DNA of 64,000 nt from Hydrogenophaga borbori (lineage in GTDB: Bacteria; Pseudomonadota; Gammaproteobacteria; Burkholderiales; Burkholderiaceae_C): NCBI RefSeq assembly GCF_003417535.1, contig NZ_QVLS01000005.1:131501-195500 (forward strand), given 5' to 3'. The notes below the pieces were generated by a model. It made no database searches. It saw only the letters and a program-made list of their open reading frames with translations, and had not been told where the DNA came from. Made by a program: the position numbers and the translations under genes. This document shows positions 7,647 to 17,925 of this stretch, one piece after another. Within the stretch, counting starts at the first letter, position 1; every line of letters begins with the position of its first letter.

Positions 7647-8555
7647 TCAGCGCTGGGCGCTGAGCACTTCCATGTCGCGTTCGTACGACTGCAGTTCGCG
7701 CACGGCTTTGCGCCGCTGCTCGGGGGTGGTGCTGTTGTGCAGTGCGGCGAATTGCGCGCAGCCGTGGCGCACGCCGGCGTCGCTGTAGGCCTGGTAGCCC
7801 GGCGTGGGCGAGTGTTGCAGGCGCTGCAGGTGCGCCTGCAGCGCCTGCTGTGCCTGGGCGGGCTCGGCCTGGATGCGGCGAAGCGTCTGCAACAGATCGG
7901 CCTGGCGGCGCTGGCGCTCGGCCTGGGCGCGCTCAGGGTCCCAGGGCGACTCGGCGAGCCAGCGGCGCAGCAGCTCACGCTGCGCCGCGCTGAGCGGGCC
8001 GTAGAACGTCTCGCTGCGCGAGACCGCCTGGTCCAGCCGGCGCTGCAGGCGCTGCTCGGGCGAACCGCGCAGGAAGTCGCGCGCGAACTCCTCGTCGCTG
8101 CGCGCCTGGCGGCGCTGCAGCTGCTGCAGCTGCGCGGCGCTCAACTGGGGGACCAGGCGGGCGAAAGGGGGAATCAGCCGCTCGCCCGCGCCGACGAGGC
8201 GGGCGCGCACGGTCTCGAACTGCGTGCACACCTCGTGCGCCGTGAGTTCGCGTGCGGCCATGGCCTGCCACTGGCGCAGCAGTCCCGCCGCGGCGGGCAA
8301 CTCCTCGCGCCGGTGCCAGGCGAAGAAGGCGTCGATGTCGCCGCGCACCTGCTCGGCCTGCGCGTCGTCGAAATCGAAATGGCTGTCCAGCCACCAGTAG
8401 CTGAAGTGGGGCGCCTGGTTGTAGGCGAAGCGCGCGGTGGTGCAGGCGGCCAGCAGGGCGGCCACGGCCAGGACCAGCAGGGCGCGGGCGATAATCCGCC
8501 GCGTTCCGGCGCCGCCCCCCTGGCCGCGTCCGGCGTACGCGAAAGAGGTCTTCAT
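7647..8555 (-). CDS. DUF6279 family lipoprotein
   Basis: 302 residues with a lipoprotein signal: basic N-terminus, hydrophobic ALLVLAVAALLAAC, and lipobox LLAAC with Cys at about residue 38. The mature protein begins with RFAYNQAPHFSYWWLD and FDFDDAQAEQVRGDIDAFFAWHR, the recognisable DUF6279 start, followed by a long Arg/Gln/Glu-rich helical domain. Function unknown; an outer-membrane-anchored periplasmic protein is expected. The only good start codon (8553-8555) overlaps the divergent glmU start: the two ATGs share the tetranucleotide CATG. Confidence 0.82.
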   Translation of the reverse strand: MKTSFAYAGRGQGGGAGTRRIIARALLVLAVAALLAACTTARFAYNQAPHFSYWWLDSHFDFDDAQAEQVRGDIDAFFAWHRREELPAAAGLLRQWQAMAARELTAHEVCTQFETVRARLVGAGERLIPPFARLVPQLSAAQLQQLQRRQARSDEEFARDFLRGSPEQRLQRRLDQAVSRSETFYGPLSAAQRELLRRWLAESPWDPERAQAERQRRQADLLQTLRRIQAEPAQAQQALQAHLQRLQHSPTPGYQAYSDAGVRHGCAQFAALHNSTTPEQRRKAVRELQSYERDMEVLSAQR

Positions 8556-9963
8556 GTCGTTACCGGTGGATGTGGTGGTGATGGCCGCGGGCAAGGGCAC
8601 CCGCATGAAAAGCCAACGGCCCAAAGTGTTGCACCGACTGGGCGGCCGCGCGCTGGCCCAGCATGTGATCGACTGCGCCGCGGGGTTGTCGGCGCGCTCG
8701 GTGGTGGTGATCACGGGCCATGGCGCCGAGCGGGTGGAGGCCGGCCTGACGGCGCCCGCCGCCACGGCCCTGCGCTTCGTGCGCCAGGAGCCGCAACTGG
8801 GCACCGGGCATGCGGTGCAGCAGGCGGTGCCGGTGCTGGCCGACGACGGCGTCGTGCTGGTGCTCAATGGCGACGTGCCCCTGATCGAGCCGGACACGCT
8901 GCGCGAGCTGATCGCGGCCTGCGCCGGGCAGCACCTGGCGCTGCTCAGCGTGGACACCGGCGAAGACGCCAGCGGCTACGGCCGCATCGTGCGCGCCGCG
9001 GACGCCGGGCGCTCGGTGCGGGCCATCGTGGAGCACAAGGACGCGAACGCCGAGCAGCGCCGCCTGACCGAGTGGTACAGCGGCGTGATGGCCGCCCCCG
9101 CGGCCCTGCTCAAGCCCTTGCTGGCCCGGCTGACGAACGACAACAGCCAGGGCGAGTACTACCTCACCGACGTGGTGAAGCACGCCGTGGCCGAGGGCCG
9201 CGAGGTGCGCGCCATCGTCACCGGCGACGCCGTTCAGGTGGCCGGTGTGAACAGCCCGCAGCAGCTGGCCGAGCTGGAGCGCGCCTACCAGCGGCGCCTG
9301 GCGAACCGCTTCATGGCCGATGGCGTTCGCCTGGCCGACCCGGCGCGCTTCGACGTGCGCGGCGAGCTGGTCTGCGGGCAGGACGTGGAAATCGACGTCA
9401 ACACCGTGTTCGAGGGCCGCGTCGAACTCGGGGACGGCGTGCGCATCGGCGCGAACTGCGTGATCGCCAACGCGCGCATCGGTGCCGGCGCGGTGATCCA
9501 TCCCTTCACCCACATCGACGGCGAAGCGGCCGGCGTGCGCGTGGGCCCGGGCGCGCTGGTCGGCCCCTTCGCGCGCCTGCGCCCCGGGGCGGACCTGGGC
9601 GCCGAGGTGCACATCGGCAACTTCGTCGAGGTGAAGAACAGCACCCTGGCCGCGGGTGCCAAGGCCAACCACCTGGCCTACCTGGGCGATGCCACCGTGG
9701 GCGAGCGCGTCAACTACGGTGCGGGCAGCATCACCGCCAACTACGACGGCGCCAACAAGCACCGCACCGTGATCGAGGCCGACGTGCACGTGGGCAGCAA
9801 CTGCGTGCTGGTGGCGCCGGTCACCATCGGCGCGGGCGGCACGGTGGGCGCGGGCTCGACCATCACCAAGAGCACCGAGCCCGGGGCGCTGGCCGTGGCG
9901 CGTGGCCGCCAGGCCAGCATCGCGGGCTGGGCTCGGCCGAAGAAGGCCCCGAAGGCCTCTTGA
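8554..9963 (+). CDS. glmU: Bifunctional GlmU: glucosamine-1-P acetyltransferase / UDP-GlcNAc pyrophosphorylase
   Basis: Last two steps of UDP-GlcNAc synthesis for peptidoglycan and LPS. 469 residues. The N-terminal Rossmann pyrophosphorylase domain has VVMAAGKGTRMKS and RPKVLHRLGG, then LVLNGDVPLI and GYGRIV. The C-terminal left-handed beta helix carries hexapeptide repeats and the acetyltransferase core HIGNFVEVKNSTLAAGAK and NYGAGSITANYDG. The ATG at 8554 gives the canonical N-terminus; the frame is open further upstream but overlaps the divergent lipoprotein. The neighbouring glmS supplies its pathway precursor; the two are separated here by two minus-strand genes. Confidence 0.97.
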   Translation: MSLPVDVVVMAAGKGTRMKSQRPKVLHRLGGRALAQHVIDCAAGLSARSVVVITGHGAERVEAGLTAPAATALRFVRQEPQLGTGHAVQQAVPVLADDGVVLVLNGDVPLIEPDTLRELIAACAGQHLALLSVDTGEDASGYGRIVRAADAGRSVRAIVEHKDANAEQRRLTEWYSGVMAAPAALLKPLLARLTNDNSQGEYYLTDVVKHAVAEGREVRAIVTGDAVQVAGVNSPQQLAELERAYQRRLANRFMADGVRLADPARFDVRGELVCGQDVEIDVNTVFEGRVELGDGVRIGANCVIANARIGAGAVIHPFTHIDGEAAGVRVGPGALVGPFARLRPGADLGAEVHIGNFVEVKNSTLAAGAKANHLAYLGDATVGERVNYGAGSITANYDGANKHRTVIEADVHVGSNCVLVAPVTIGAGGTVGAGSTITKSTEPGALAVARGRQASIAGWARPKKAPKAS

Positions 9964-9964
9964 C

Positions 9965-10711
9965 TCAGCGCCCGCCGCGCACGTCGAACGAACTGCCGTC
10001 GTAGCGGCTGTCGCCGCCGCCAGCGCCGCCGCGGCGGCGCTGCTCGCGCGGTTTGAGTTCGTCTTCCAGGTCCATCAGGCCGCTCAGGCCCAGCACCTCG
10101 GAGTCGCGGTAGCCCGAGCGGCCATAGCGGTCGTCGAAGCCGGACATCTGCGTTTCCAGCTGCTGCATCACGCTGTCGCGCTCATCGGCCGGCTTGGGCG
10201 CAGGCGCCTTGGGCTTGGGCAGTTCCACCAGGTTGAGCTGCTCGCGGAACTCGGCCGGCGAGGGCATGCGGTGGATGCCATTCTTGAGAAAGACGAAGCG
10301 CACGCCAGCGGTCTTGAGGATGCGGTTCTTCACCTTCGTGCGCTGGCTCTTGGCCTCGGCGTTGCTCAGGTGGTACTGCTCGATGTCGAAGGCGAAGGTG
10401 GGGCGGCCGTCGGTGGCGCACACCACGAAGTCCACGCGGTGCTCGCGCAGGCGCTCCTTCGCGGCCTTCTTGCTCGCGGCGCGGCGCACCGACAGCATCT
10501 GTCCGAGGTTGATGTTGGGCAGCACCACCTGGCCGGGGAAGGTGTCCTGCAGGTAGTCGAGCATGGCCACCTGCTCGGCCGACAGGATGCGCTCCGGCCC
10601 ATAGCGGTCGTCGCGGCCGTCGTCCTGGGCCCGCATGAAGCGCAGGTAGAGCCAGACGCACAGCGCCAGCACCACCGCCGCGATCACCGAACCCGTCACC
10701 ATCATGTCCAT
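9965..10711 (-). CDS. DUF2726 domain membrane-anchored protein
   Basis: 248 residues. An N-terminal transmembrane helix (residues ~6-25) is followed by a DUF2726 domain at ~40-160 with a nuclease-like pattern: LPNINLGQML, VDFVVCATDGRPTFAFDIEQ, and SQRTKVKNRILKTAGVRFVFLK. DUF2726 belongs to the restriction-endonuclease-like fold group, with D/E and K residues in plausible places, but activity is unproven. The C-terminal third is low-complexity and Gly/Arg/Asp-rich, probably disordered. Convergent with glmU (stop codons 1 bp apart). Confidence 0.83.
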   Translation of the reverse strand: MDMMVTGSVIAAVVLALCVWLYLRFMRAQDDGRDDRYGPERILSAEQVAMLDYLQDTFPGQVVLPNINLGQMLSVRRAASKKAAKERLREHRVDFVVCATDGRPTFAFDIEQYHLSNAEAKSQRTKVKNRILKTAGVRFVFLKNGIHRMPSPAEFREQLNLVELPKPKAPAPKPADERDSVMQQLETQMSGFDDRYGRSGYRDSEVLGLSGLMDLEDELKPREQRRRGGAGGGDSRYDGSSFDVRGGR

Positions 10712-10861
10712 GAAACCTCCTGGAGAGATGCCGCTTTTTTGAGCAAGCTTGAGATTGTATGAGGTTGTAACAGCCGATCGGGGCCGTCAATCCCGTCTCT
10801 CCCCACGACTGAGGAAGTGTGCGTTTTGCAATGCCCCCAAGGCGCTGTTTAAGCCGTTCGG

Positions 10862-11353
10862 TCAGAGGGGGCGGCTGAGCGGCAGGCTGGGTTGGAACTT
10901 GGCGCAACGCGTGCTGAAGAAGCCTTTGACATTTCGCACGTTCGCGTCGCCCGTGAACAGGCGTTGCGTGAGGGACAGGTAGTCGGGCATGTCCGCACAG
11001 CGCACGATCAGCACGAAGTCGGGCCCGGGGCTCACGCGGTAGCACTGCTGCACGCGCGGCTCGGCCACGGCACGGGCCTCGAAGGCGTCCAGCGCCTCGG
11101 CGCTCTGGCGCTCCAGGCTCAGCTCCACCACCACGGTGAGGCCATGGCCCAGCAGCGGGGCGAGGCGGTCGGCGTCGAGCAGGGCCACCTCGCGCGCGAT
11201 CAGCCCGCGCTCGCGCAGGCGTTTGACGCGGCGCAGGCAGGTGGGTGGGCTGAGGTGGGCGCGCTCGGCCAGGGCCTGGTTGCTCAGGGACGCGTCTTCC
11301 TGCAGCAGCTCCAGCAGCCGCAGGTCGATGGCATCTATGTCCAAAAATTCCAT
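10862..11353 (-). CDS. Lrp/AsnC-family transcriptional regulator
   Basis: 163-residue feast/famine regulator: N-terminal HTH with LDIDAIDLRLLELLQEDASL and LSPPTCLRRVKRLRERGL, then the RAM effector domain with PRVQQCYRVSPGPDFVLIV and YLSLTQRLF. The PPTCLRR recognition helix places it in the Lrp sub-branch. Start at ATG 11353 keeps the usual short N-terminus; in-frame ATGs at 11368 and 11392 would add residues that do not look family-like. It is divergent from glmS across an A/T-rich gap with TGACCAT-type repeats, so autoregulation is likely and an effect on glmS possible. Confidence 0.9.
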   Translation of the reverse strand: MEFLDIDAIDLRLLELLQEDASLSNQALAERAHLSPPTCLRRVKRLRERGLIAREVALLDADRLAPLLGHGLTVVVELSLERQSAEALDAFEARAVAEPRVQQCYRVSPGPDFVLIVRCADMPDYLSLTQRLFTGDANVRNVKGFFSTRCAKFQPSLPLSRPL

Positions 11354-11434
11354 GGTCACATTATTCATGGAATAAATCGACTTTCCATCCATTTGGTGAG
11401 AAAAATGGTCATTATTCTGTGAATTTTGACCATT
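11352..11434. promoter_or_regulatory. Candidate Lrp-type operator sites between the regulator and glmS
   Basis: Perfect 8-bp inverted repeat AATGGTCA (11404-11411) and TGACCATT (11427-11434), centre spacing 23 bp (about two helical turns). A third ATGGTCA copy lies at 11352-11358, over the regulator's start codon. The region is strikingly A/T rich. Binding by the adjacent Lrp protein is inferred from position. Confidence 0.5.
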
Positions 11435-11489
11435 CATTTCAGCAAAGGCTCACTAGCATTCGCCCACTTTCTTGTTCAGGAGCGATCAC

Positions 11490-13358
<1,869 letters not shown>

Positions 13359-13381
13359 GGCGCCGCGGATCGCTGATCGAT
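13359..13381. other. attTn7-like insertion site, glmS-proximal flank
   Basis: The 23 bp between the glmS stop codon and the first base of the transposon end. Canonical Tn7 inserts about 25 bp past glmS, so the position fits. If the insertion made a 5-bp duplication, the copy here is TCGAT (13377-13381); the matching distal copy next to an ACA end was looked for and not found in this window. Confidence 0.7.
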
Positions 13382-13447
13382 TGTTTCTGACAAATAAAGT
13401 CGAAAACAGCGAAATAGAGTCGAAAACAAAACAATAAAGTCGAAAAC
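13382..13447. repeat. Tn7-like transposon end with three TnsB-type binding sites
   Basis: The end starts with 5'-TGT and carries three copies of AGTCGAAAAC starting at 13398, 13418 and 13438, an exact 20-bp period; each is preceded by an A/T-rich AATA(A/G) element. The Tn7 right end is built the same way: TGT, a few bases, then contiguous sites with an AATAAAGTC core spaced about 20-22 bp. Packed sites resemble the Tn7 right end rather than the left end, where sites are spread out. Confidence 0.85.
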
Positions 13448-13636
13448 TACGGCAGCGACGCTGACATGGCCATCAACCTGAGTTCAGTCATTGACAGTTC
13501 TTCAGTTGGGGAGCTGTGCAGCGACTGCCGCTAGGCGCGTCTACACGTTGAACTCACGGTCTTGGCGTAAGAGCTGTCGTCCAAATGCTAGCCAATGGCA
13601 GCATACTGCTGAGAGCTTGCGCTATAGGGGTCGGGC

Positions 13637-14530
13637 ATGCATTTAGGAATTGAGCAACACACAGGACTGGTCTTTGAAGGCACGGGGAACCCCGACATTC
13701 CCGCCATGCCGATGCCAACGGTGACGCATGCGAAGTTCATCGATACTGCAGACGATTGGAAGGCGCTCCCGAGTCCTTCGGAGGCTTTTGGTCTCGTGTT
13801 CCGAGAGGATTCGTATGACCCGGTAAGCCGAACGCGCAGAGGCCGCCTCTATCAGCAAACCAGCGGTGCTCAGCCTTCGAGGCTTATCGTTTCCGCCCAC
13901 CCCCATGACCGCGGCTTGATTCCAGGCTACGACAAAGCAACCTACAAGTCGCTGTTCGTCTATACGTCTTGCTTCGAAATCCTACAGCGGCCGAACCAGG
14001 GCCAAGGTTCGGTTTTGGCGCTAGGGTCGTCGCGCGCAGCGTCAGCGTGGCGCGTCGTGCAAACGGAGGCGCTATACAGCGGCGCCGTGATGGTGACGCT
14101 TAAAGCGTTGTCAGCATTCAGCATCCTGCCTGAGCTCGACCTCAACAAGATCGACGAGCAGCTCCGACCTGCGGTCGCTCAGGCAATCGCGCGCGTCCTC
14201 GACTCCGCCTTCAAGGAGTCACCTGGCTCTGTCGTTGACAACTGCCGCGATGCCATGCAGGCGATTCTCTCCTCATGGCTTGCTCAGAGTGGCTCGCCCG
14301 ACACGATCATTGGCAGGGAGCTTGCGCAAGTCTCTGCGACTATAGAGGGTGCACCCTATGAGCGAATCTGCGTGGGTCACCTGGGCAAGGTGTGCGCGAA
14401 GCTGCACAGCCGGAACAAGAGCAATGCGCAGCGCCAAAATGGTTATCGACCCATCATGGAAGAGGACGCCGAGCTCGCCATTCATGCTGTTGGCTTCGCA
14501 ATCCGAGACCTTGAATGGGCGAAAGCCTAA
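13637..14530 (+). CDS. Hypothetical cargo protein at the transposon end
   Basis: 297-residue protein not assigned to a family. It looks soluble, with no signal peptide or membrane helix. The N-terminal half is Pro/Thr-rich with few secondary-structure cues; the C-terminal half (from ~150) is helical, with a C-terminal segment HLGKVCAKLHSRN and DAELAIHAVGFAIRDLEWAKA that reminds one, weakly, of the helical ends of abortive-infection proteins. It is the first gene inside the transposon end, transcribed away from glmS, 190 bp from the TnsB sites. Codon use is less GC-rich than the neighbouring glmS. Role unknown. Confidence 0.65.
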   Translation: MHLGIEQHTGLVFEGTGNPDIPAMPMPTVTHAKFIDTADDWKALPSPSEAFGLVFREDSYDPVSRTRRGRLYQQTSGAQPSRLIVSAHPHDRGLIPGYDKATYKSLFVYTSCFEILQRPNQGQGSVLALGSSRAASAWRVVQTEALYSGAVMVTLKALSAFSILPELDLNKIDEQLRPAVAQAIARVLDSAFKESPGSVVDNCRDAMQAILSSWLAQSGSPDTIIGRELAQVSATIEGAPYERICVGHLGKVCAKLHSRNKSNAQRQNGYRPIMEEDAELAIHAVGFAIRDLEWAKA

Positions 14531-14539
14531 AGCGGCCTG

Positions 14540-14754
14540 CAATTTCAACCTGCCCGCGCCTTGCGGCCTATTCAGTTCGAAGTCACTCCAGCCACCCGAG
14601 AGGCCGTGCAATCCTGGATCAAATTGGCCGGGTTGAAACAGAAGGCGCTCTCTTGCCCTGCTGCATGAACGAATCGCCGCACTTGGGGACTCGCCAGTAT
14701 GAACAGATCCTCGGGCGGCAGGTCGACAACCTGGGGCTGGACCGCGCGGATTAG
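14540..14754 (+). pseudogene. Fragment of a tyrosine-recombinase (phage-type integrase)
   Basis: Two reading frames encode adjoining parts of an integrase catalytic domain. The frame through 14567 reads PIQFEVTPATREAVQSWI-LAGLKQ and then stops; a second frame continues NESPHLGTRQYEQILG and DNLGLDRAD before a stop at 14754. These match the segment before the HxxR box of a common proteobacterial site-specific integrase family. The catalytic His, Arg and Tyr are absent, so it is a dead remnant and a trace of an earlier insertion in this slot. The following bases to 14887 hold no recognisable gene. Confidence 0.6.
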
Positions 14755-14887
14755 TCTTCGGCTTCGCAGCGGGTGTCGCCGGTCACATTCGGCCCGCGTA
14801 CTCACGCTGTTGGCGCGAAGCCACCATTGGACGCGGCAACCGGTGCTGACCCGTCTGGCCGTGTTAAGGCGGTTAGCCTCGCCTCCC

Positions 14888-16657
14888 CTATTCCTTGAGC
14901 CACGACTTTTTGATCCCCTCGAAGTTGAGTTGCTTCCACTCTTCCTTCCAGAGCTGGTAGTACGGAATATCTGTCGACGAGGGTGGAGGATCGCAGCGCT
15001 GCACCTGGACCAACGATGGCATCACCACCGACTCACCGATCAGAAGCGCCTCGCCTGCACCCAGGGTCGGCAACTTGTCGCACAGGTTACCGAGGGTGTC
15101 AGGCAACAGGCGGGCGACGTAACTCTGGTCGCTCGGGTTGGTCAAGCGCATCGCCAGGAAATTGCTGCACTGGGAGAAGATCGTCTCGGAGATTTCTGAC
15201 GGCCGCTGACTCGACAGAAGCAGCGTGACGCCGTACTTGCGCCCTTCCTTTGCAATGCGCTCGATCGAGAGCTTGGAAGCGCGAAAACGTACCAGGTCGC
15301 TGTTGGGCACGTACTTGTGAGCCTCCTCATAAACGAGCAGGAGCGGCGCGTCGGTATTGAACTGCTCTTTCGCCGCCGTGCGCATCACTTTGTAGTGATA
15401 TCCATATTCGAAAAGGATCCGCGAGATCAGTGACACGGTGATGCTCAGGACCTCAAACGGAACGCCGCTCAAGTCGACGATCGTGACGTTGGACTTCGTA
15501 TCGCCGTAGCCGATCAGGCTCATCAGAGTACCTTCCAGCGTGGCTGTATCCGCAGCCGGACCGAAGAGGAACTGCAGGCGGTCCTGCTCGACCTTGCCCT
15601 CGAACCGCGTGAAGAACTTGTCCAGTGTCTTGTCAGCGTAGCTCCCGCCCGTGATGCTTTGCGACTTGGTCGGATGAAAATCGAGTCGCTTAGAAAAGTA
15701 AAGATCCAAGCGCTGATCCGCCGTGAGCAGCAGCCCATGGCCACTATCAGTCTTGCCCTCAGTCAGCAACGCGTAGCTGCCGTCGTTCACCATGTACCGC
15801 GCCTCGTTCTTCGAGTTCACGGTTTCGTTCTTGATGTTGTACAGCGCGTTCAGCACTTCATGGATGTCGAACTTGAGAGGACTGTCGTAGAAGACGTTCT
15901 TCGCGCACTTGTTGTGGCGCTTCTTGTTCTCCGTGACCAAATGGCGAAACACTGCCGATTGGTTGTAGTTGTCGCGCTCGCCCGTATCCAGAAGCACCTC
16001 CTCCAGTTCTTCGCTGTTGAGCAGCCAGTAAGGCAAGGTCAGTGTGCTGGCATCCAGGAAGTTCGCGTCGGGGAATGCCGTCCGGTACTCGGAGTGGATG
16101 TCGAAGATGACGACGTGGGAGTTGTTCAGCGAGTAATCGCCGTCTTTCGCGCGCACTGCGGTCTGGATGATCTTGGCGATGGTGTGCGACTTGCCCGCGC
16201 CAGTGGAACCCACGACGGCAAGATGCTTGTTGAAGAACCGGTCCCCGTCGACGGGGACGGAGATCTTCTCGTTGGACACCAGCGCGCTGAATGCGAACTT
16301 CTTTGCCGGCTCAATCGAATCCTCGAAGATTTTCTTGATGTCTTCGTCCGTCGCCGGCGCCACGCCAGTGGGAGGGATGGTCAGCGTATCGCCGCCACGA
16401 ATGAACTTGCCGTCAGCGATGATTCCCAGCGGCAAGGCCTCGATGAGGTGACGACGCTCGCCGCTGGCAGTTACTTCGATGCAGAAGTTCTCGATGATCG
16501 CGATGAGCGCGCATTCTTCGATATCGGTGATGCGCAGATATGAGCCCACCTTGAGGCTCTTATCGTTTGCGAATGCCGAGATGTTGCCAACCGAGATCTT
16601 CACCTTGTCCGGGAAGACAGCAATCACTTCGGCCTTGATGTCATTGGAATCGTTCAT
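14888..16657 (-). CDS. herA: HerA-like hexameric ATPase/translocase
   Basis: 589 residues, normal length for HerA. The N-terminal HAS-barrel domain (residues ~1-110) is followed by a FtsK/HerA RecA-like core: Walker A GSTGAGKS at 150-157, an FDIHSEYR motif near 185-192 typical of HerA, Walker B LLLVYEEAHKYVP near 439-451, and SSQRPSEIS with the C-terminal arginine region. HerA rings pump DNA to a partner nuclease (NurA in archaea; DUF4297 or SIR2 proteins in bacterial anti-phage systems). It is the last gene of a four-gene operon and its ATG overlaps the nuclease stop codon by 4 nt (16654-16657), implying translational coupling and a stoichiometric complex. Confidence 0.92.
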   Translation of the reverse strand: MNDSNDIKAEVIAVFPDKVKISVGNISAFANDKSLKVGSYLRITDIEECALIAIIENFCIEVTASGERRHLIEALPLGIIADGKFIRGGDTLTIPPTGVAPATDEDIKKIFEDSIEPAKKFAFSALVSNEKISVPVDGDRFFNKHLAVVGSTGAGKSHTIAKIIQTAVRAKDGDYSLNNSHVVIFDIHSEYRTAFPDANFLDASTLTLPYWLLNSEELEEVLLDTGERDNYNQSAVFRHLVTENKKRHNKCAKNVFYDSPLKFDIHEVLNALYNIKNETVNSKNEARYMVNDGSYALLTEGKTDSGHGLLLTADQRLDLYFSKRLDFHPTKSQSITGGSYADKTLDKFFTRFEGKVEQDRLQFLFGPAADTATLEGTLMSLIGYGDTKSNVTIVDLSGVPFEVLSITVSLISRILFEYGYHYKVMRTAAKEQFNTDAPLLLVYEEAHKYVPNSDLVRFRASKLSIERIAKEGRKYGVTLLLSSQRPSEISETIFSQCSNFLAMRLTNPSDQSYVARLLPDTLGNLCDKLPTLGAGEALLIGESVVMPSLVQVQRCDPPPSSTDIPYYQLWKEEWKQLNFEGIKKSWLKE

Positions 16658-17889
16658 GCCTGCATGACCTCCTGAAGCAGATAGGCACTGTCACTCTTGA
16701 TCGAATGGAGCCCTGTGCCCTTGGGCAGGAGGGCTGAGTCCAACGGCGAGCCTTGGTGAAAGTCGTAGACCTCGACGAGCGAGCCTTTGCAGGCAGCCAT
16801 GGTCGGCGCTAGCTCGTGCTCATCGGGGACGAATTTGAGCGTCCAGAGTCTTTCTTTGGTGGGGCGCTCCGCCAGCATCTCGGGTGAGAAAGCCGAACCG
16901 TGGAAGGGATAGCCGTCAATGAAGGCCACGCCCTGCCTCCAAAGGCTCTCCTTGAGCTCAACCAACTGTTCGGGCGTCAGGCCTCGCAGCAGCACGTAGG
17001 GGCAAAACCGATCGGTAGCAGGCGTCCGCATATGCTCCGTGTGCGAGAACTTCCGCCCAAGCCCGGCGAGCATGCGACTGGCCTTGGCCACTTCGAACTC
17101 TTCGCCCATCTCGATCACGAAGAATCTCGAAGCCTGGGGCAGCTTAGTCGTGCGATGAGAGAAGTACTTTCGACGGACCATCCTCGCGAAGTACTCGCGC
17201 CCCATGTAATCCCTCAGCCAGGCGTTGAAGACCACCTCCTTGCGGTTGATTGCCTTCAAGAACTGCGCCTTGGTTACCTTTCGCTGCGCCACGTCCGCTT
17301 CGATTGCGAGTCCCTGAACGACGTTGATCGCCATCGGATAGAAGAAGATCCGCGCATCATCGCTGTTGCACCCGGAGATCTCGCGCACCATCAGTTTGAT
17401 CAACGTCTCCTTCTGAGCGTCATAGGACGGCGCGCTCACGTTGATGTCCAGCAGCGCGAGAAAGTCGGCCAGCTGTTCGTCGGTGAGCACCAGTTCTTCG
17501 TGCACTTTGTGGACCTTCTTTTCCTTCGTGAAGGTAAGAAAGTGTTCCTTCACGAAGTCGCCCGTCAGGGGAAGCGTGAGCTTGTGCTGCCCGCTTTGGT
17601 AATAGCCGTGAAGCCGGTACCGGAACATTTGGTCTCTGGAGCAGCCCGCGGCATGGAAATGCCGCAGCATGTGCACGACCGCGTCCTTAATCACCGAGTG
17701 GTTGTACTCCGTGCCTTCGTAGTACTTGCACTGCACGAAGGCGCTCTCACCCGGATCATCCAGGTCTATGTCCTCCACGCCTTCGACCGTCACGCTGCCA
17801 TGAGGGGACGCCTCGAGCAGACTCACGATCGTCTGGTCGAACTGGTAGAAGTAGCCTTTGATCGTCGCGATCGCGCTGCGGTCTTTCAC
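16654..17889 (-). CDS. DUF4297/Cap4-like PD-(D/E)xK nuclease
   Basis: 411 residues. The N-terminus has the hallmarks of the DUF4297-type dsDNA endonuclease domain: GYFYQFDQTIVSLLE (12-26), acidic strand VTVEGVEDIDL (33-43) and the FVQCKYYEG strand (51-59), giving E36/E39, D40 and Q53-x-K55 as the likely metal-site residues. The long C-terminal part has no motif recognised here and may contact HerA. It overlaps herA by 4 nt and starts 36 bp after the SMC-type ATPase stop. A nuclease paired with HerA is the arrangement of DUF4297-HerA defence systems; the family call rests on pattern recognition only. Confidence 0.72.
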   Translation of the reverse strand: MKDRSAIATIKGYFYQFDQTIVSLLEASPHGSVTVEGVEDIDLDDPGESAFVQCKYYEGTEYNHSVIKDAVVHMLRHFHAAGCSRDQMFRYRLHGYYQSGQHKLTLPLTGDFVKEHFLTFTKEKKVHKVHEELVLTDEQLADFLALLDINVSAPSYDAQKETLIKLMVREISGCNSDDARIFFYPMAINVVQGLAIEADVAQRKVTKAQFLKAINRKEVVFNAWLRDYMGREYFARMVRRKYFSHRTTKLPQASRFFVIEMGEEFEVAKASRMLAGLGRKFSHTEHMRTPATDRFCPYVLLRGLTPEQLVELKESLWRQGVAFIDGYPFHGSAFSPEMLAERPTKERLWTLKFVPDEHELAPTMAACKGSLVEVYDFHQGSPLDSALLPKGTGLHSIKSDSAYLLQEVMQA

Positions 17890-17925
17890 TGTCTATCCTC
17901 GGGTGATGCTCAACGGCGGTCGGCC

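Noticed and set aside
11440..11489. glmS ribozyme in the glmS leader
   Set aside because: Leader is too short and shows no ribozyme core; the class is known from Gram-positives.
13382..13447. CRISPR-like array near glmS
   Set aside because: Repeat unit of 20 bp with no spacers; position and sequence fit TnsB sites of a Tn7-like end.
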